A DNA stretch of 64,000 nt. Origin: Gnetum montanum. Its lineage: Eukaryota; Streptophyta; Gnetopsida; Gnetales; Gnetaceae. Below the pieces are notes generated by a model, which made no database searches, was not told the origin of the DNA, and saw only the letters and a program-made list of their open reading frames with translations. The translations under genes were made by a program, and so were the position numbers. How positions within the stretch are numbered: the stretch's first letter is position 1; each line of letters begins with the position of its first letter. Below are positions 9,840 through 21,931 of the stretch, one piece after another. The stretch is from assembly GCA_015680685.1 (NCBI GenBank), contig MNCI01022113.1, positions 378,945 through 442,944 on the forward strand. Direction: 5' to 3'.

Positions 9840-12503
9840 AGCTTCACTTTCTATTCCAGCCTCCTTCAAACAAATTGATAATGGCTAAATATTTTTCTCT
9901 ACCATTCTTCTTTTGTCAATGTACTGAAAATGACTACAACTTCTCTTCTCTCATACTAATCTATCAAATTAATGATGAAAAACAACAAAACGGCTTCAAA
10001 TTGCTATTACAAGTTGAGATATATTATTGGCTTTAACATATCATACTACAAATTTTGTTCTTGCTAATTTAAAGTATCTATCCATCTTTTGTAGCTCTTA
10101 ATAATCCATCATTCTTCTTACCAGGTTTGCTGCTACATATTTCTACCCTTGGTAGCTAGACTTGACTACTTCTAATTTAGAATTTATGATGTGAAGCTTT
10201 TATTGTGTATATTTTCTATTTGCAAACATTTTTTCATACATGGAATACACCTTACCTACCTATTATTTCAACTTTGTTCTTAGTTTGCCTACTAACCCCA
10301 TGTACTCTGTCAAGTCTTCTATCTACAAGTCTTGATTCTTCAACTTAGCTTGATAGCAATGGGCAAGGCTATCCAAGATGGGTTGCCAATCACATGTTTG
10401 TTTTATAATAAAACTTATCTTGGCTTTGGCCATTTAGATTTATTTTTCATTAATCTACTTATACATGCCCACTTGGTCTCTAAAATGCTCCTTAAATCTC
10501 TCATGTTTTTTGGTCTCATTTTGCCATGTGCTAATTTCAATAGTTGACTTTTTTTGAACTACACATACTTCTTCCATTGATAAGGTTCTATTTTCATGAG
10601 CTAGTTATCTTATATCAAGGTTGACTCTAGTAAGCTACCCTCTAAGCAAATGAATGCTTTATTCTAATATGTTGATTTGCTTTTTTATGTCCATTAACCT
10701 TAATTATTTTGCAGCAATTTCCTTATTTTATTATTCTAGTGCAACAATGACCTTAGCATGTGCATATGATGCATTTCATATTACCTTCTCATTCTCCATC
10801 CCCATTCATTTTTTTTGGGTCATCAATTGAAAAATTTATTTTATCTCTAAATAGCGCCAAATTGTCTAGTGCATTGTGTCTTGCAGGATCTTATCCCTCT
10901 GTTCTCAATTTAGCTAACTCTTCTTGTAATCTCTGCACTTCATTTTTTGCATGTTGCATCCTTATTTCTACCATAATTAGCTTGCCTTTTGAGGCTATTA
11001 ACCCTAACTATACTATAGTGATATTTTTGGAAATATCAAAAAGATTCTGCATGACTTGTCTTTTCTACAGTAGTGTTTCTAGTGCATCTTCATGTTCTAT
11101 TGTGGTCATTGACATTTTTACTAATGTTTCTACATCTTTAGCTCTAGTAATATCTACCAATGGCACAACAGGAATATTAAAATATTCTTTAATATAATCA
11201 ATGATGACTTTTGCTACTCTTGCTACATCTTGCTTTTACATTACCACCATGGTGGCTCTTGCTTCAGTCTCTAACATCACCTAAAAGAATGCACATCCTA
11301 TGAAACCTATTGTGCCTAGTCATCATCCTCTTCTACTTATAAAAATACTTGACCACTTATAGGTCCTATGAATGAAATAGGTCTATTAGGATTATCTTTG
11401 ACTCTATACATGCTTAAGACTTCCCTATTGTCTAAACTTACTATTTTTGCTATCTAATATAGATAGCTCATTGAAAGTCTATGGTCTTGTTGTGCTAGTG
11501 GAGCACTGGGACCTACTCTTTCTGTAGTTGGGGTTAACCCATTGGGTAATACCTATTATTGGCCTATGGCTAGAATATTTTCCCCTAGTGTTGATCCTAC
11601 TATAGCCTCAATGCATGTTGGTCTCTCTACTTGATCTTTCTTAGGTGGTACTAACTTGAAATTTTATCATATGATGCATTCTGGGCTTTGCAAAGAATAT
11701 CATCAAGGAATGATATAGTAGATATCTTCATCTTCTACTCTTCAAATCTTCTTTGTATCTCTAGAAATGGTAGATGAGCAATGTGTGTCTAGAATATCCC
11801 CATCAAAATGGTGCTTTTTCTAGTAGCATAAGTGGAAATTTGACTGAGCCTCTTTATTGGGAAGATGTGGTATTTCCCAATCTTGAAGTAAATCTTTTCA
11901 ATAATAGATAATTCACTAAATTTATTTTTAATGATTCCATATGCCTTCTACAACCATAAGTTTTATGCATATATGTCGAACCTTGTAGCTATTTGGATAA
12001 TACTAGCCTCGACATTTGGTAAACCTAATACCTTGGCAATTGCTTCAATTGAATAGGACATAGTTACTTGCTCAATCTTCACCATCGCATCTTCCTATTT
12101 TTTTCTAGAATTGATAAACTTCTCTTAAGTATCATTTTTCATTACTTGAGTGGTTGGCCATAGAAGAGAGGCTTGCAATTGTTCATGGACTTCCACAAGT
12201 GCAAACTTCACAAAGTGTTCAAAACTAAGTTCTACTATGATAGTGGACATGATGTACTTCTCCTAAATAACTTGAGGACACTCATTGGAGACTATAAGGC
12301 ATTGTCCCTATTTTGGAGTTCGGAGTGCATTAGATTATGCCTATGCAGATTACCCTATTATAGGTGGGCTAATGGATGGTCTAGAACTATGCTTTTTACT
12401 TCACAAAAAAATTTTATTCTATGCCTCATCCTCTACCTCTTTTTTTAGATCTCTTCTCCCTTAGTTGTGATGGTCCCTCAACTTTGGATCTTTTTAGCAA
12501 CAT
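9840..12503 (-). pseudogene. ORF X copy 1 (accessory ORF of OTA-1)
   Basis: This is the most decayed of three homologous copies (others at 47520-50316 and 52671-54744). The start is at 12503, directly after a TATAG acceptor-like site; the first codons give a basic stretch ('EGPSQLREKRSKKRGRG') matching 'EGPSQGVSKWPRR'-like residues in the other copies. Middle and C-terminal parts align at DNA level: for example 10120-10200 ('GGTAGCTAGACTTGACTAC') corresponds to 47860-47885 in copy 2. Many stops and frameshifts. The long plus-strand frame at 10760-11197 is the antisense shadow of this gene. Function unknown; see copy 2. Confidence 0.7.
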
Positions 12504-13111
12504 CTATAGTCATAAATAATTTTGAGATTATCCAAATATTTCAAAAAAATTTCTAATAGCTCATAATCCATATTTGATTTTTAGGTATGATGAAAAACAT
12601 TAAATATAATCAATTTTATTCTTATTTTGGATTGCAAAGTTAGGAAAATTTATTAATTTGGACAAACCCTTATTTAGAAAAATCCTTATTAAATAATTGA
12701 TTGAAAAAAAATTATTTTAAAAATCTATCACTACCCTTGATTTATTATTTTAGATATATTCAACTGGACAATTGGAGAGAATAAGTGAGTGTGAATTCAT
12801 TAGGCTTATTAACTTATATTAAATCAAAATATGATTATCTTATTATCTCTTATTATTCTTACACTTAATTATTCTTCTAGGTGTTAGATAATTTTAATGT
12901 GATTTGTAAAAAACTACATGCAACTCTCTTTCCTCACCCTCCACAACTCACATGACTAAGATGGTCACTCTATGAGTAAAAGAAACAAGAATGGCTCAAA
13001 TTGAAGGTTAAGTGAGGAAGATATGGAGCTCTGAAGTTTGTGGGATAGAAAAATAGCATGAACTTCCTTCACGTGAAATGATGGAATAAAAAACTTTTCT
13101 AATGGTTTCCA

Positions 13112-13203
13112 TGTATATATAGATTTTATAAGTGTCATATGAAACATGTGACATCGTTGATGCAATATGGTAGCCCTTGTGATATCATATCTATGATATC
13201 ATT
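13112..13203 (-). promoter_or_regulatory. putative internal promoter of ORF X, copy 1
   Basis: On the minus strand two GATATC sites (13180-13200) and weaker half-sites precede a TATATATA box at 13112-13121. The spacing and order match the U3 region of the family's LTRs and the equivalent blocks upstream of ORF X copies 2 and 3. Promoter activity is inferred. Confidence 0.6.
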
Positions 13204-14439
13204 GTTAAAATTTTAAAAATTTTGCAAATTTTGATGGAAAAAATGATTTGAAGGTTAGTATGGAAGATATGAAGGAGATCCAAAGCATTCTTAATCATAG
13301 ATTATTCTTAGAATTTGATGTTAAAATTATGTGAAAGGAGTTTGGGCAAGGTAATCCAATTAAGATTATAGAAGATTATTACTTGAGTATTTTGAAGGTA
13401 CAAGATGATGTGGAATTAGTCATCAAGTCTTAAATACAAGAGTTATACAAGTGGATCCTCTTCTTAGTGCCCTTGTATAACCAAACTTATAAGTATCTAT
13501 GGGCACTCAAGGAGTTGAACGTAAATCATACCTATTTTCCAAAATATACATGTTAGTATTACCCCCATAAGAAAATAATACTATATTATATAGAACTATC
13601 AAATAATGATTATATATAATAGTGAGGTGGAATAGTAGTAGCATGGATTGCAAAAAAATTGAATGTGAGGTGTTTTACCATAAGAATAATGAATTCTATG
13701 TGTAATGTATGTTTAAAATTATTATTAGCCTTTTCTTCCAAGATTCAAACCAAGTTCATATCACTTACTAGTGACATCATCTTGTATCATCCACAAACTG
13801 ATAAGCATAAGGCTATCACAACTATAAGAAAATATTATTACTTGGCAATGAAGTACTATGAAGCAATTTATTATCTCCATAGTTTATTTAAAAGGAGACT
13901 TCACCATTGAACAAAGGAATGCCTTTAGGCATGAGTAACATGTCTTTCTAGCCCCATAACCAATGTGAGCTCAGGAATCTTAAAATTTTTAAGAAGTCAC
14001 CTACCTTTAGGCATGGGTAACATGCTTTTCCAATGGAACCACCAAAAATTTTTATTATATGTATTATGTTATTACTATTTCAACCTTACTAGAGGACAAC
14101 CTTCAGGCTTAGGATATGTTTCTATTTTTCGTTAGAACTTAAGTAAATAAAATAACTTAACAACATAATAAGGCTCATAGTAATAGCTTTAGAGAATCCA
14201 AAAATCCCCTTCATGTCACACCCTTTTCATTTCCACTTGGTTCTACATCTTTCCATCTAGACATAATGGTCATTAGTTTATTTTAGTTTTATTATAAAAT
14301 GAATATCATTATGTCCATGATAGAAACCTTTTTATTATTGCAAGTGAGTGGATGGATGATGTAGTGTTACTTTATATATAATCAATCCTTTAATGATTTG
14401 ATAACATTGAATGAAGTTATTATTGTTTCAACTATATCC
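13204..14439 (-). other. noncoding 3' region of OTA-1
   Basis: This is homologous to the noncoding regions at 28690-30360 (OTA-3), 50906-51703 (OTA-4) and 55344-56640 (OTA-5). Shared landmarks on the plus strand are 'ACAAGTGGATCCTC' near 13446, 'CCTTTAGGCATGAGTAACATG' (13920, in part) and 'GTCACACCC' near 14215. No coding pattern. Confidence 0.7.
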
Positions 14440-14725
14440 TATTTATTCCTTTACACTTTCTTAGAAAAATGAACAAAAATATGTACATGAGAAATAATAA
14501 AATTATAAAAAGAATGAGAAATAGGTAAGAATAGAAAAATGTAAAAGAATTTGAAAATTATTAAAGAATGAAAAATGAGAAGAAATGTGAGAAATATGAA
14601 AGGATAGAAAATATATTAAAGAATGAAGAAAATACCAAAAATTTAGAAAAGTATAACAAAAATTATAAAACAAAAAAGTTAAAATACACTTATCAATTCA
14701 TGATTTAAGATAGGGTGCCTCCCCC
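14440..14725 (-). other. A-rich tract and CATGGGGGA-like motif after gag
   Basis: The plus strand is strongly A-rich (T-rich in the element's sense), then CCTCCCCCATAATTGAAC near 14717. Equivalent tracts follow integrase in OTA-3 (30362-30625) and OTA-6 (61100-61372) and gag in OTA-5 (56640-56765). In this pol-less element the motif directly follows gag. Confidence 0.7.
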
Positions 14726-14739
14726 ATAATTGAACTTAT

Positions 14740-17700
14740 GGATGAGTGTTCAAAAAATGGATTGCACATCCATATGGTCATACACTATAGGTTTCTTGTT
14801 TATCATACTTAGTGATTTATGTTTTTGTTTATTATTCCATGTAAGATTGATGATAATCAAGTTTTCATCTTTTGGAGATACATATCTTGTTGGACAAGAT
14901 GGTCTTTCCATTTTAGAAGGTTCAAATACGTTTGCTTGTTTAATCTTAATTTTAGGTTTTGAGTCTCCATGTTTACTACTTCTTGTTGGTGTATGGTCAT
15001 GGTTTAGGATATCCTTCTGTTGGCTCTGTATTTGGATAATTTTCTTGTCATTTTCTTGAGATAGAAATTGATAAGTGGGTAGGATGTTTTCATGCATGTT
15101 TTGGATATTTTTATGTTCTCATTGTGGTTAGTAGCTATTATTTCTTTTTGTAAATACACTTGTTTTTCAAATTTGTTATGTACTAGTGTAAGGATCATTT
15201 TGACATTCACTTTTAGTCCATAATTGCACCCTTCTTCATCATAACTAATGCATGGAATTGTTTATGTCTGTATGGCTCCATTATCATCTTCATTGGAAAT
15301 TTCATAACTCATGCCCTGGAATCTAGTAGGCTTGTAATGATGTGATTCTAGTAATTTGCAAATAAATGAAAGGGCTTCCATGATCTATTCTTTTCTTAGG
15401 AAGAGTTCTCGCTTTTATATAATCTAATACTATATTAGTTAGCATCATAGTTTTAATATTTTGTATTGATTGCTATAGAAGTATTATGGTTATAGGAGGA
15501 TCTATCATAGGAGGAACATGGCTAAATAAAGTTTCTACTCTACCAGTGTCTTTTGGAGTTGTTTTGAAGAAAGGATGTTTCCTAGATTTGCATGTAGTAT
15601 TGCTAGTATGATTGTCACTCAATATATTAACTATCATGGTAGCACTTTTCTACTATGATTGTGATGGAAATTCTCCTTACATAATTAGCATTGGTACTAG
15701 TGGTAGAGGATTAAGAGCTTAATAGAATGGTCCCACTACTAGTTAAGATATATAAGGTTGTGACTTGATGTGTGGGGTTGTAGGCCTATGGTATTCTACT
15801 GGATAGTAGTAGGAAGAAGTCTAAATAGAAGTATTTCAATAAGAGATGGGATGTTATACATAATATCCATAAGGATCTAATTGTTGATATGGATACTGTT
15901 GCCTTGGCAATGGCATACCCCATGACAATTGTTGTTGCCATTGCTATTGATATTGTTCCTACAATTGAGGATAAGTCCTACTTAGATAGTATGGTTGTTG
16001 ATAGGGCTAACTATGATTACCTTCTAGATAAGATAATTTTCTTGACATTTGTTTCTCAACAAACTTTTGATTTATTACATATGCCCTAGACTCTTGCAAG
16101 TGGACCATGGTAGGACAACAGCCCTTAGGATGTTCATACTAACATACTTTGCAACTGACATCATCTTCAAAGCTTGAGTATGTAATTTCCTTAATTACAA
16201 CAAATTCTCCTTTGTTTTTGTAACTCTTACATTTATTATCCTTTTTCTTCTTCCTAATTTTACTTTTTGAAAGGCTTGTTTTATCTTCTCTTCTACTATC
16301 TCTAGTGTCAAGGTAAGTTTTTTACCCACAGAGTCCCACATTTTCTCAAGCTTTGTTATGATATTATTGATTGATTTTTGAATAGGTAGAGTCTTTCATT
16401 GGATCGCATCTTCTAATGTTTCTTCTTATCATGTTTCATACATCATTAGATCTCCTTGTATCATGGTTAAATCCCTATTATATTCTTCAATGAATTCTCA
16501 TTTGCATAGCTCTCCTTCTTCTTTTTCTATTTGGTTTAGTAATCCCTAGATTCGATCGGTTGTCATCTCTGACAATCTTCCTTGAGAATTTACTCCAAGG
16601 GTCTCTCTTATTTTTTTCCTTAGCCCATTGATGATGTGTCATAGTTATTTCCTTTGAGAAAATTCATGTCATAGGAATCTATGTAATAATAAGTTGTATT
16701 TGCCCATTACTGCATCAAGGGATTCATGTGTCCCTTATTTTCATCCCTAAAACTATTTTCTTAAGTTTAATACTCTTGAGTAATTTTAATATTTATCATT
16801 AAAGAGCTCTAACATGGTACTCCATCTTTGGATTCATTCCATTTCTAACAATCTATACTAGTTCTCTATTTCCTTTATGAGTGTTAGTAAATAACTTTAA
16901 TTTTTGCCAATCATTCTCTATATTTTGTAAGACATGGGCATCGTGAAAGGATTGGAGATGGTGTTTTAAACTTGTATTATATGTACCTTTAAACTTTGGA
17001 ATATTATTCATGTTAAGTCTTTTGATATGAATATCCCTTAAATGCTTGGTAGAAATGTACACTACTTCCCTAATATTAATCATACTATAAGTGGCTAATA
17101 TGGGTTCTTCATAGTCTTCAAGTTTGTAGGCTCTATTGTAGTGGTAACCCCTCCAATGCTCATGATATTCTCTTCTTTTGTGTCTGATTCTTCCTTCTCT
17201 TTCTTCATCACCATCTTCTTCTATATTAGAATATCTCCTTTAATTTTCATGTCTCCCATGATCTCTTCTCTTTTTCCTATCATGATCCCTTAGTCTTCAT
17301 TTCCTCCTATTAGAATCTGTTAATGAGTGTGAGGAAGAAGATGCAAGAGTTGAAGAATGGTGCCAACTAGTTCTCCTTTTGTGACTCCTTGATTCATATC
17401 TTTTAGATTTATCAAAGGCCTTAGACCTTAAACTTCTCCTAAATTTGTAGTCCTTCTCATCTCTTCTAAGGGTTTTGACAAGAGTTGATCGTAGCTTTAT
17501 TTTCACAAGATCTTCAATGCATATTACTAGTGTCTGAAAACTAGATCTATAAGTCTAATAGGACTTTTTAACTTTGGATGGAGCATCTTCTTTTACTTCA
17601 AGGAAAATTAGCTATGGTGCTCTCTTTATTTTATCTTGTTCATATATTATCTCCATAACAGCATCCCTTCTTGCTTGAGCCTCTATTGGGTAATATGGCC

Positions 17701-18006
17701 TGGTCATGTTTTTGATGACTTGATATCCTTCTTATATGTGGTAGAGATTTGGTCTTATGAGAACTACTTCAAGCATTGATGGTGTTGAACATTTAGGTGT
17801 CAAGACAATATTTCCTTGTAAGTTTCTCCATATAAGTTGTTTATCCTTGTGGAAAAAAAATATGAAATTAGGATAATAAGGATCAATATGAGCTTATGAA
17901 ATTCTTTTTTGCATTGGTGTACTTCAATCTTCTTTATTACAATTTCTATCATTACTTTCACTAAGATTGATAATAGGTGGAGGTGTCAATTTAGTTGTGG
18001 AAACCA
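14740..18006 (-). pseudogene. gag of OTA-1
   Basis: Starts at the ATG at 18006, 145 bp inside the 5' LTR. The N-terminal part includes 'YYPNFIFFFHKDKQLIWRNL' and 'GNIVLTP', matching the OTA-2 gag N-terminus. An Arg/Ser/His-rich low-complexity region follows (17506-17150), then the retrotransposon gag domain around 17083-16853 ('LNMNNIPKFKGTYNTS', 'NIENDWQKLKLF') and a zinc-knuckle-like motif ending in HPKGCCP near 16115-16150. The tail is rich in Gln, Tyr and Pro (16080-15830). It packages element RNA in virus-like particles. Many stops and frameshifts break it. The coding-like tail (15097-14750, 'QANVFEPSKMERPSCPT') runs up to the CCCCCAT motif with no protease or reverse transcriptase in between. 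Confidence 0.8.
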
Positions 18007-18129
18007 TTTTAGCGTGTTTGATGCTTAAGCATATGTACATTTTGAGAATTATTCTAAGTATGAAAGATATGTTTTGTGATACTTGATACAATGAACTATA
18101 TAAAATCAACTAACTAGCAAAAATTGACA

Positions 18130-18150
18130 CATCCTCAGCAACAGCAACAA
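18130..18150 (-). other. primer-binding site of OTA-1
   Basis: The minus strand reads TTGTTGCTGTTGCTGAGGAT directly inside the LTR. It is a decayed relative of the OTA-2 site (TTGGCGTTGTTGTCGAGGA), which resembles the tRNA-Asp-type site common in Tat/Athila elements. Confidence 0.65.
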
Positions 18151-19001
18151 TGATGAGCAGATGGGTATTCCAACACTCAACCATACAAGTTAAAAGTGTT
18201 CGCCTATGACCAAATTATAATCCATGGATGGAAAATCTAAGCATACTAGTGAGTTGATAGTAAGTTCATGATCATTGTCTTCTCACTTAGAGTTAGTAAG
18301 GTGCAAAATATATGGTTTAACTCTTAGTGAGATATATGATAAAATGATGTTGATTGGCTTTAAGTATGCTAAGTGTACACATGGTAAAGGTGAATGTAAT
18401 TTCTATCTCTAAGTATGCTAAAAATGTAAAGTTATTCTATCCTATGGTGATAAGCATCTGTTCCTGATTTTTTGTACACATTCTGGGCTAATGTGACTAT
18501 TACTAGGATTACCAAGTAACTTCCCTATTCAGCAAATCAAGTAAATTCACTACTAGGTTACACAATAATTACACTTTACACTCAAATCCATTTGTACTTA
18601 TTCCACCTTAACAATAAGCATTGGAATTGTAAATGACTTAAGAAATGTAAATGACTTAGTAAAAGTAAATATTATGCAAAGTAATTGTATTCTAGGTCAT
18701 ATGCTGTAATGGTGAAGAAAAATCTTGATCTTCATTTTCATTCATGAATTGTGTCTAGAAATAATCCACTCAAATAAAGATTTTGTACAACTATAATTCA
18801 TCACACTACAGGCTTTCACACTAACTCTAACCTCAAGAAAACAAATTGTAAGAATTTTGTTAAGTGTTGGATGTAAACTTGTTTTCAACATGATAGTGGA
18901 CTTGTATTTATAGGCATGATCATGGCCCACTACATTGTATCTACAATGACTTATATTAGGTTATGATATCATAGTCCTTTTCAATAAATATTTTATCATC
19001 A
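18151..19001 (-). repeat. 5' LTR of OTA-1, 851 bp
   Basis: It starts TGATGAG at 18151 next to the primer-binding site and ends TATCATCA at 19001. The minus-strand TATA box is at 18905-18912, and a GATATC site (18964-18970) lies upstream of it. 'CTCAACCATACAAGT' near 18176 matches the shared LTR end sequence. Its partner LTR is not in the window. Confidence 0.75.
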
Positions 19002-19772
19002 TTCCATTATGAATTATTTAATTTTAGGTTCTTCATTATCAATTAAAATTAATTTTCTAACTTGAAAAGATTGACCTTAACATTATTATACATTATTCCT
19101 TTCAATCAATCAAAAAATATTAGTTATTACTTAAAATACTCCTTATATTCATTCATTATTGCTGCAGATTACCTAAAACCTTCTTTAACCTTCTCATATT
19201 TATTGTTTTGAATTTGGAGCATAGATTTTTATTCTTATCTCTCTTTCAATCAATGAAATATTTTGTAATGCTTCTATAACTTCTTCCTCTTTCTGCTCTA
19301 GTATTTTTCTACATGTAAATTGTAGCATAATTATTAAAAAAAATATCCTTCAATCTAGCTATAATCCTTAGTTTTTTAACATAAGTAACTAGTTGTTAGA
19401 AAAGGCTATGAAGATTTATGAAGAGGCATAACTATTTACATGTAATAAAGGAGTTCACCTCATAAGATATACATTAATATGTAGATTAACATGTAAATTA
19501 GAAATAAGAGCAATAGTAGTGAAACTACATTAAGCAAAAGCATTTGTAACCCATAAAGAAACATCATGATAATTTGTAAAGATCATAAGATGAAATAACT
19601 CTAAATCATAACCATGAAGAGGAGGAAAAGAAAAGAGAAATAGTCATAACAAGTATTTTTGTAAAGAAGCTCTTCCTGATGATGATTAATGAAAAATGTA
19701 AAACTTGGATTATAAAAACACAAGAAGACTATGTCCTAGACATGCCCAATGTCAAAAGAAGAATTGGTCGAT
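19002..19772. other. intervening DNA, nothing identified
   Basis: AT-rich sequence between OTA-1 and the chromovirus LTR. No coding or repeat pattern seen. Confidence 0.45.
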
Positions 19773-20283
19773 TAAGGATCAATGTACCCTACCATCCCTT
19801 GTTAAGGGTGGAATTGTATTATTAACATTATAATTAACTTTTAAAAGAAGGGGTCCCTCATTATGAGGATTTATAACTATTTACGATACCCTTTAGAGAG
19901 GGGCTTAACCTATGATATTTGAGGTCAAAGCTTAGAGGTCAATCAAGCATTGAGTTTTGGAACTAGATTGGCGAGTGAGGAGAGCTAGGTGAAGAGGAAC
20001 TAGAAGAAACTAATCACCACTTTAGTCTAAAGGCCTAACCATGATGGCAATGCTAGATTGCCTCTAAGGATCCTAAGTGTAAAAGAAAAATAATCCTAGG
20101 GCTATTGATAGTGTACTCAAAAAATTTTTATTAATAAAGCTTCCTTTTTATTTTCTTTTTCATTTAATTTAGGATCCATTACTTTTCACATTTTAATGTA
20201 TTATTTGAGTTATTTTAATAATAAACTATGCTTCCATGTGACAGATCATTGTAATCATTGACATCTAAGAATGGGATGTTACA
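19773..20283 (+). repeat. chromovirus-type (Tekay/Del-like) LTR
   Basis: The end GGGATGTTACA (20273-20283) followed at once by TTTAGTATCAAAGCAAGCC (20284-20302) is the classic end-plus-primer-site arrangement of plant Del/Tekay chromoviruses (tRNA-iMet type). The start at 19773 (TGTACCCTACCATCCC) is the likely match to the usual TGTAACATCCC and gives 511 bp. A TATA box lies near 19868. No coding region follows, so the rest of the element is deleted. Confidence 0.65.
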
Positions 20284-20302
20284 TTTAGTATCAAAGCAAG
20301 CC
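20284..20302 (+). other. primer-binding site after chromovirus LTR
   Basis: TTTAGTATCAAAGCAAGCC differs from the standard TTTGGTATCAGAGC by transitions of the kind expected from methylated-cytosine decay. Confidence 0.6.
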
Positions 20303-20459
20303 ATAATCTAAGAGCTAAAAGTGGATTGAAAAAAAGAGTAACATATATTTTTTTATTAGTAAAAAAATGGAGTACATTGATATAGAAGATGCAACATGAA
20401 AAAGAGTAAACATGGACAACATAGGATGGATTAAACATTCCACTTAAAAGACTAAAGAA

Positions 20460-20700
20460 GATCTTTTATTACTTTTGCTTGAGCCACCTACTCTTCCTTA
20501 GTGGCATAATCATTTTTAAGTACATTCCAATATTTAGCTAAGTCATCACAAAGTTTCCAAATATACTTGGTGGCATTCTTTACAATAGCCTTCTCCCTAT
20601 CAACCTTTTCAAGTTCTAAGTCCAACAAGTTGACTTGAGTCACCTGTTTTGTCATGTCTTCTTTTCATTCTTCCTCTTGCCTCTATATGCACAAGATAAT
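20460..20700 (-). pseudogene. gene fossil, part 4 (coiled-coil exon)
   Basis: The minus-strand reading gives 'DMTKQVTQVNLLDLELEKVD', 'AIVKNATKYIWKLCDDLAKY' and 'VLKNDYATKEE', a helical, coiled-coil-like stretch with about three stops. Just upstream is a textbook 3' splice site: a long pyrimidine run ending TTCTCTTTTAG (about 20707-20725 on this strand). It follows part 3 in the same direction. I do not recognise the protein. Whether it belongs to the same transcript is inferred from spacing, strand and the splice signals. Confidence 0.5.
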
Positions 20701-20801
20701 GGTAGTAACTAAAAGAGAATAAAGAAAAATAATAAAAATTAACCACTTATGTGAAGTTAATCATTTTCAATTTGGAGGATACCTTCATGATTCTACAAGT
20801 A

Positions 20802-21191
20802 TTAGGCCAAGTAAGTAGTGCTCTCCAATTCACCTAGAATCTGTTCAAGATTCTTGGTAACATCTAGAAAATCTTCAAGAACTACATGAAATGTTAAAGA
20901 AATACAAAATTTAACCAATTCATAGTCAACTTTGAAGTCATATGACTTGGAATTCCTTAGGAGATATAGCTTCTCATGACTAGAGTATTGAATATTCTTA
21001 GCAATTCGATCACTAAGACTATGAAGAAGAACAAGTTCTTCCTTTGCAATAGCTAGCATTTGTTTCAAAGAGTAGAATAGGGCCTTGATGGTAACTAAAG
21101 GAATTATGCTAATGGAAATGAATCTAGAAGAAGTGATTGTCAATATGATTTGTGGGCCCCTAGACAAAGTTGAACTTTTTATCAAAGTCAC
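20802..21191 (-). pseudogene. gene fossil, part 3 (129-codon open frame)
   Basis: This is the longest clean frame of the locus. The translation looks protein-like, with charged helical segments ('AIAKEELVLLHSLSDRIAKN', 'VLEDFLDVTKNLEQILGELE'). A CCCATAG acceptor-like site lies just upstream of the frame, and an AAG/GTATCC donor-like site lies about 30 bases past its stop. No family recognised. Confidence 0.5.
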
Positions 21192-21664
21192 CTATGGGAA
21201 ATGCACCTATGAGGAGGTGGGATTACAGCCCACTTAGAACAAGACCCATGTGGAGATTCCTTCCTTAACACTTAAATGAAGTATTATCAATCCAAGAATA
21301 TCTACAACACAAAATGTGGAAAGAATGTTAAAGAAAGAAGTATTGGAAACGTTATAAGTAGTTTGAATTTGCCTTTGTTTCTTTTTCCTTTTGTACACCA
21401 CTAGACCTCTATCCACTTGATCCTTGGCTAATGTACTATTTCTAGGGATATATATAATAAAACTCTCAAATAATGATGATGAACATTAGAGCTTGTTTCC
21501 CTTACCTCATCCCTTCTTGGACTTACCTCTCTACCACCTCCTCCTAATTTGGTTTATAGTCCAAAGTTCACTAGCACATGAATCCCATGAAAAAAATAAA
21601 TTAATAAACAAGGATATAGATATATATGTAAGGAAAAATTATATACATCATAAGTTCCTTCTAG

Positions 21665-21931
21665 ATTATGAGCTTGTGTGAGAGTTTCTTGACTTTTCTT
21701 GAAACCTCGAACTTGAGCTCTCACAACGCTTATTTCCTCAAGGAATTCGATATATAAGCTAGGGTTTAAACAATTAAAGTTATTATTTGAAACATCATAA
21801 CTCAACACCAAGGTCATAATTAAGGGTACATAGTAAATGGTATAGGGTTTTCCTAGATTTCTCTTGGTGGTAGTCATGAGTTCCATGGAACGGTATAAAT
21901 TAGTAAAATAGAAGAGGAACTAATCATACAC
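21665..21931 (-). pseudogene. gene fossil, part 2 (left of OTA-2)
   Basis: The frame reads 'MELMTTTKRNLGKPYTIYYV', then 'PLIMTLVLSYDV', then 'FLEEISVVRAQVRGFKKSQE'. If OTA-2 and one copy of its TACAC duplication are ignored, this frame continues upstream into 26310-26400 without a frame change (one stop). The 'LPY-PLI-x-L-hydrophobic' pattern is loosely like helical ORFs of the Pfam 'Putative plant transposon protein' type (PF20167); that is only a suggestion. Confidence 0.55.
21927..21931. repeat. target-site duplication of OTA-2, left
   Basis: TACAC directly left of the LTR start; the same five bases follow the right LTR at 26310-26314. A 5-bp duplication is normal for gypsy integrase. Confidence 0.95.

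Larger units (their letters stand above)
9840..19001 (-). mobile_element. OTA-1: pol-less gypsy element with ORF X
   Basis: Read on the minus strand: 5' LTR (19001-18151), primer-binding site, gag (18006 to about 14740), a 'CATGGGGGA'-like motif (written CCCCCAT on the plus strand, about 14720), an A-rich tract (14440-14700), noncoding region, an internal promoter-like block (13203-13112), then ORF X (12503 to about 9840). Protease, reverse transcriptase, RNase H and integrase are absent. The 3' LTR is missing: the element fades into satellite-like sequence near 9840. The flank right of the 5' LTR begins TTCCA; the matching duplication cannot be tested. The same architecture occurs in OTA-5. 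Confidence 0.8.

Noticed and set aside
10760-11197. 145-codon plus-strand open frame with hydrophobic stretches
   Set aside because: It is antisense to ORF X copy 1; Ser/Leu/Cys-rich composition is typical of the complement of a coiled-coil gene.
14730-15059. 109-codon plus-strand frame with membrane-like segments
   Set aside because: Opposite strand to the gag tail of OTA-1, which has a better coding pattern; the hydrophobicity is an antisense effect.
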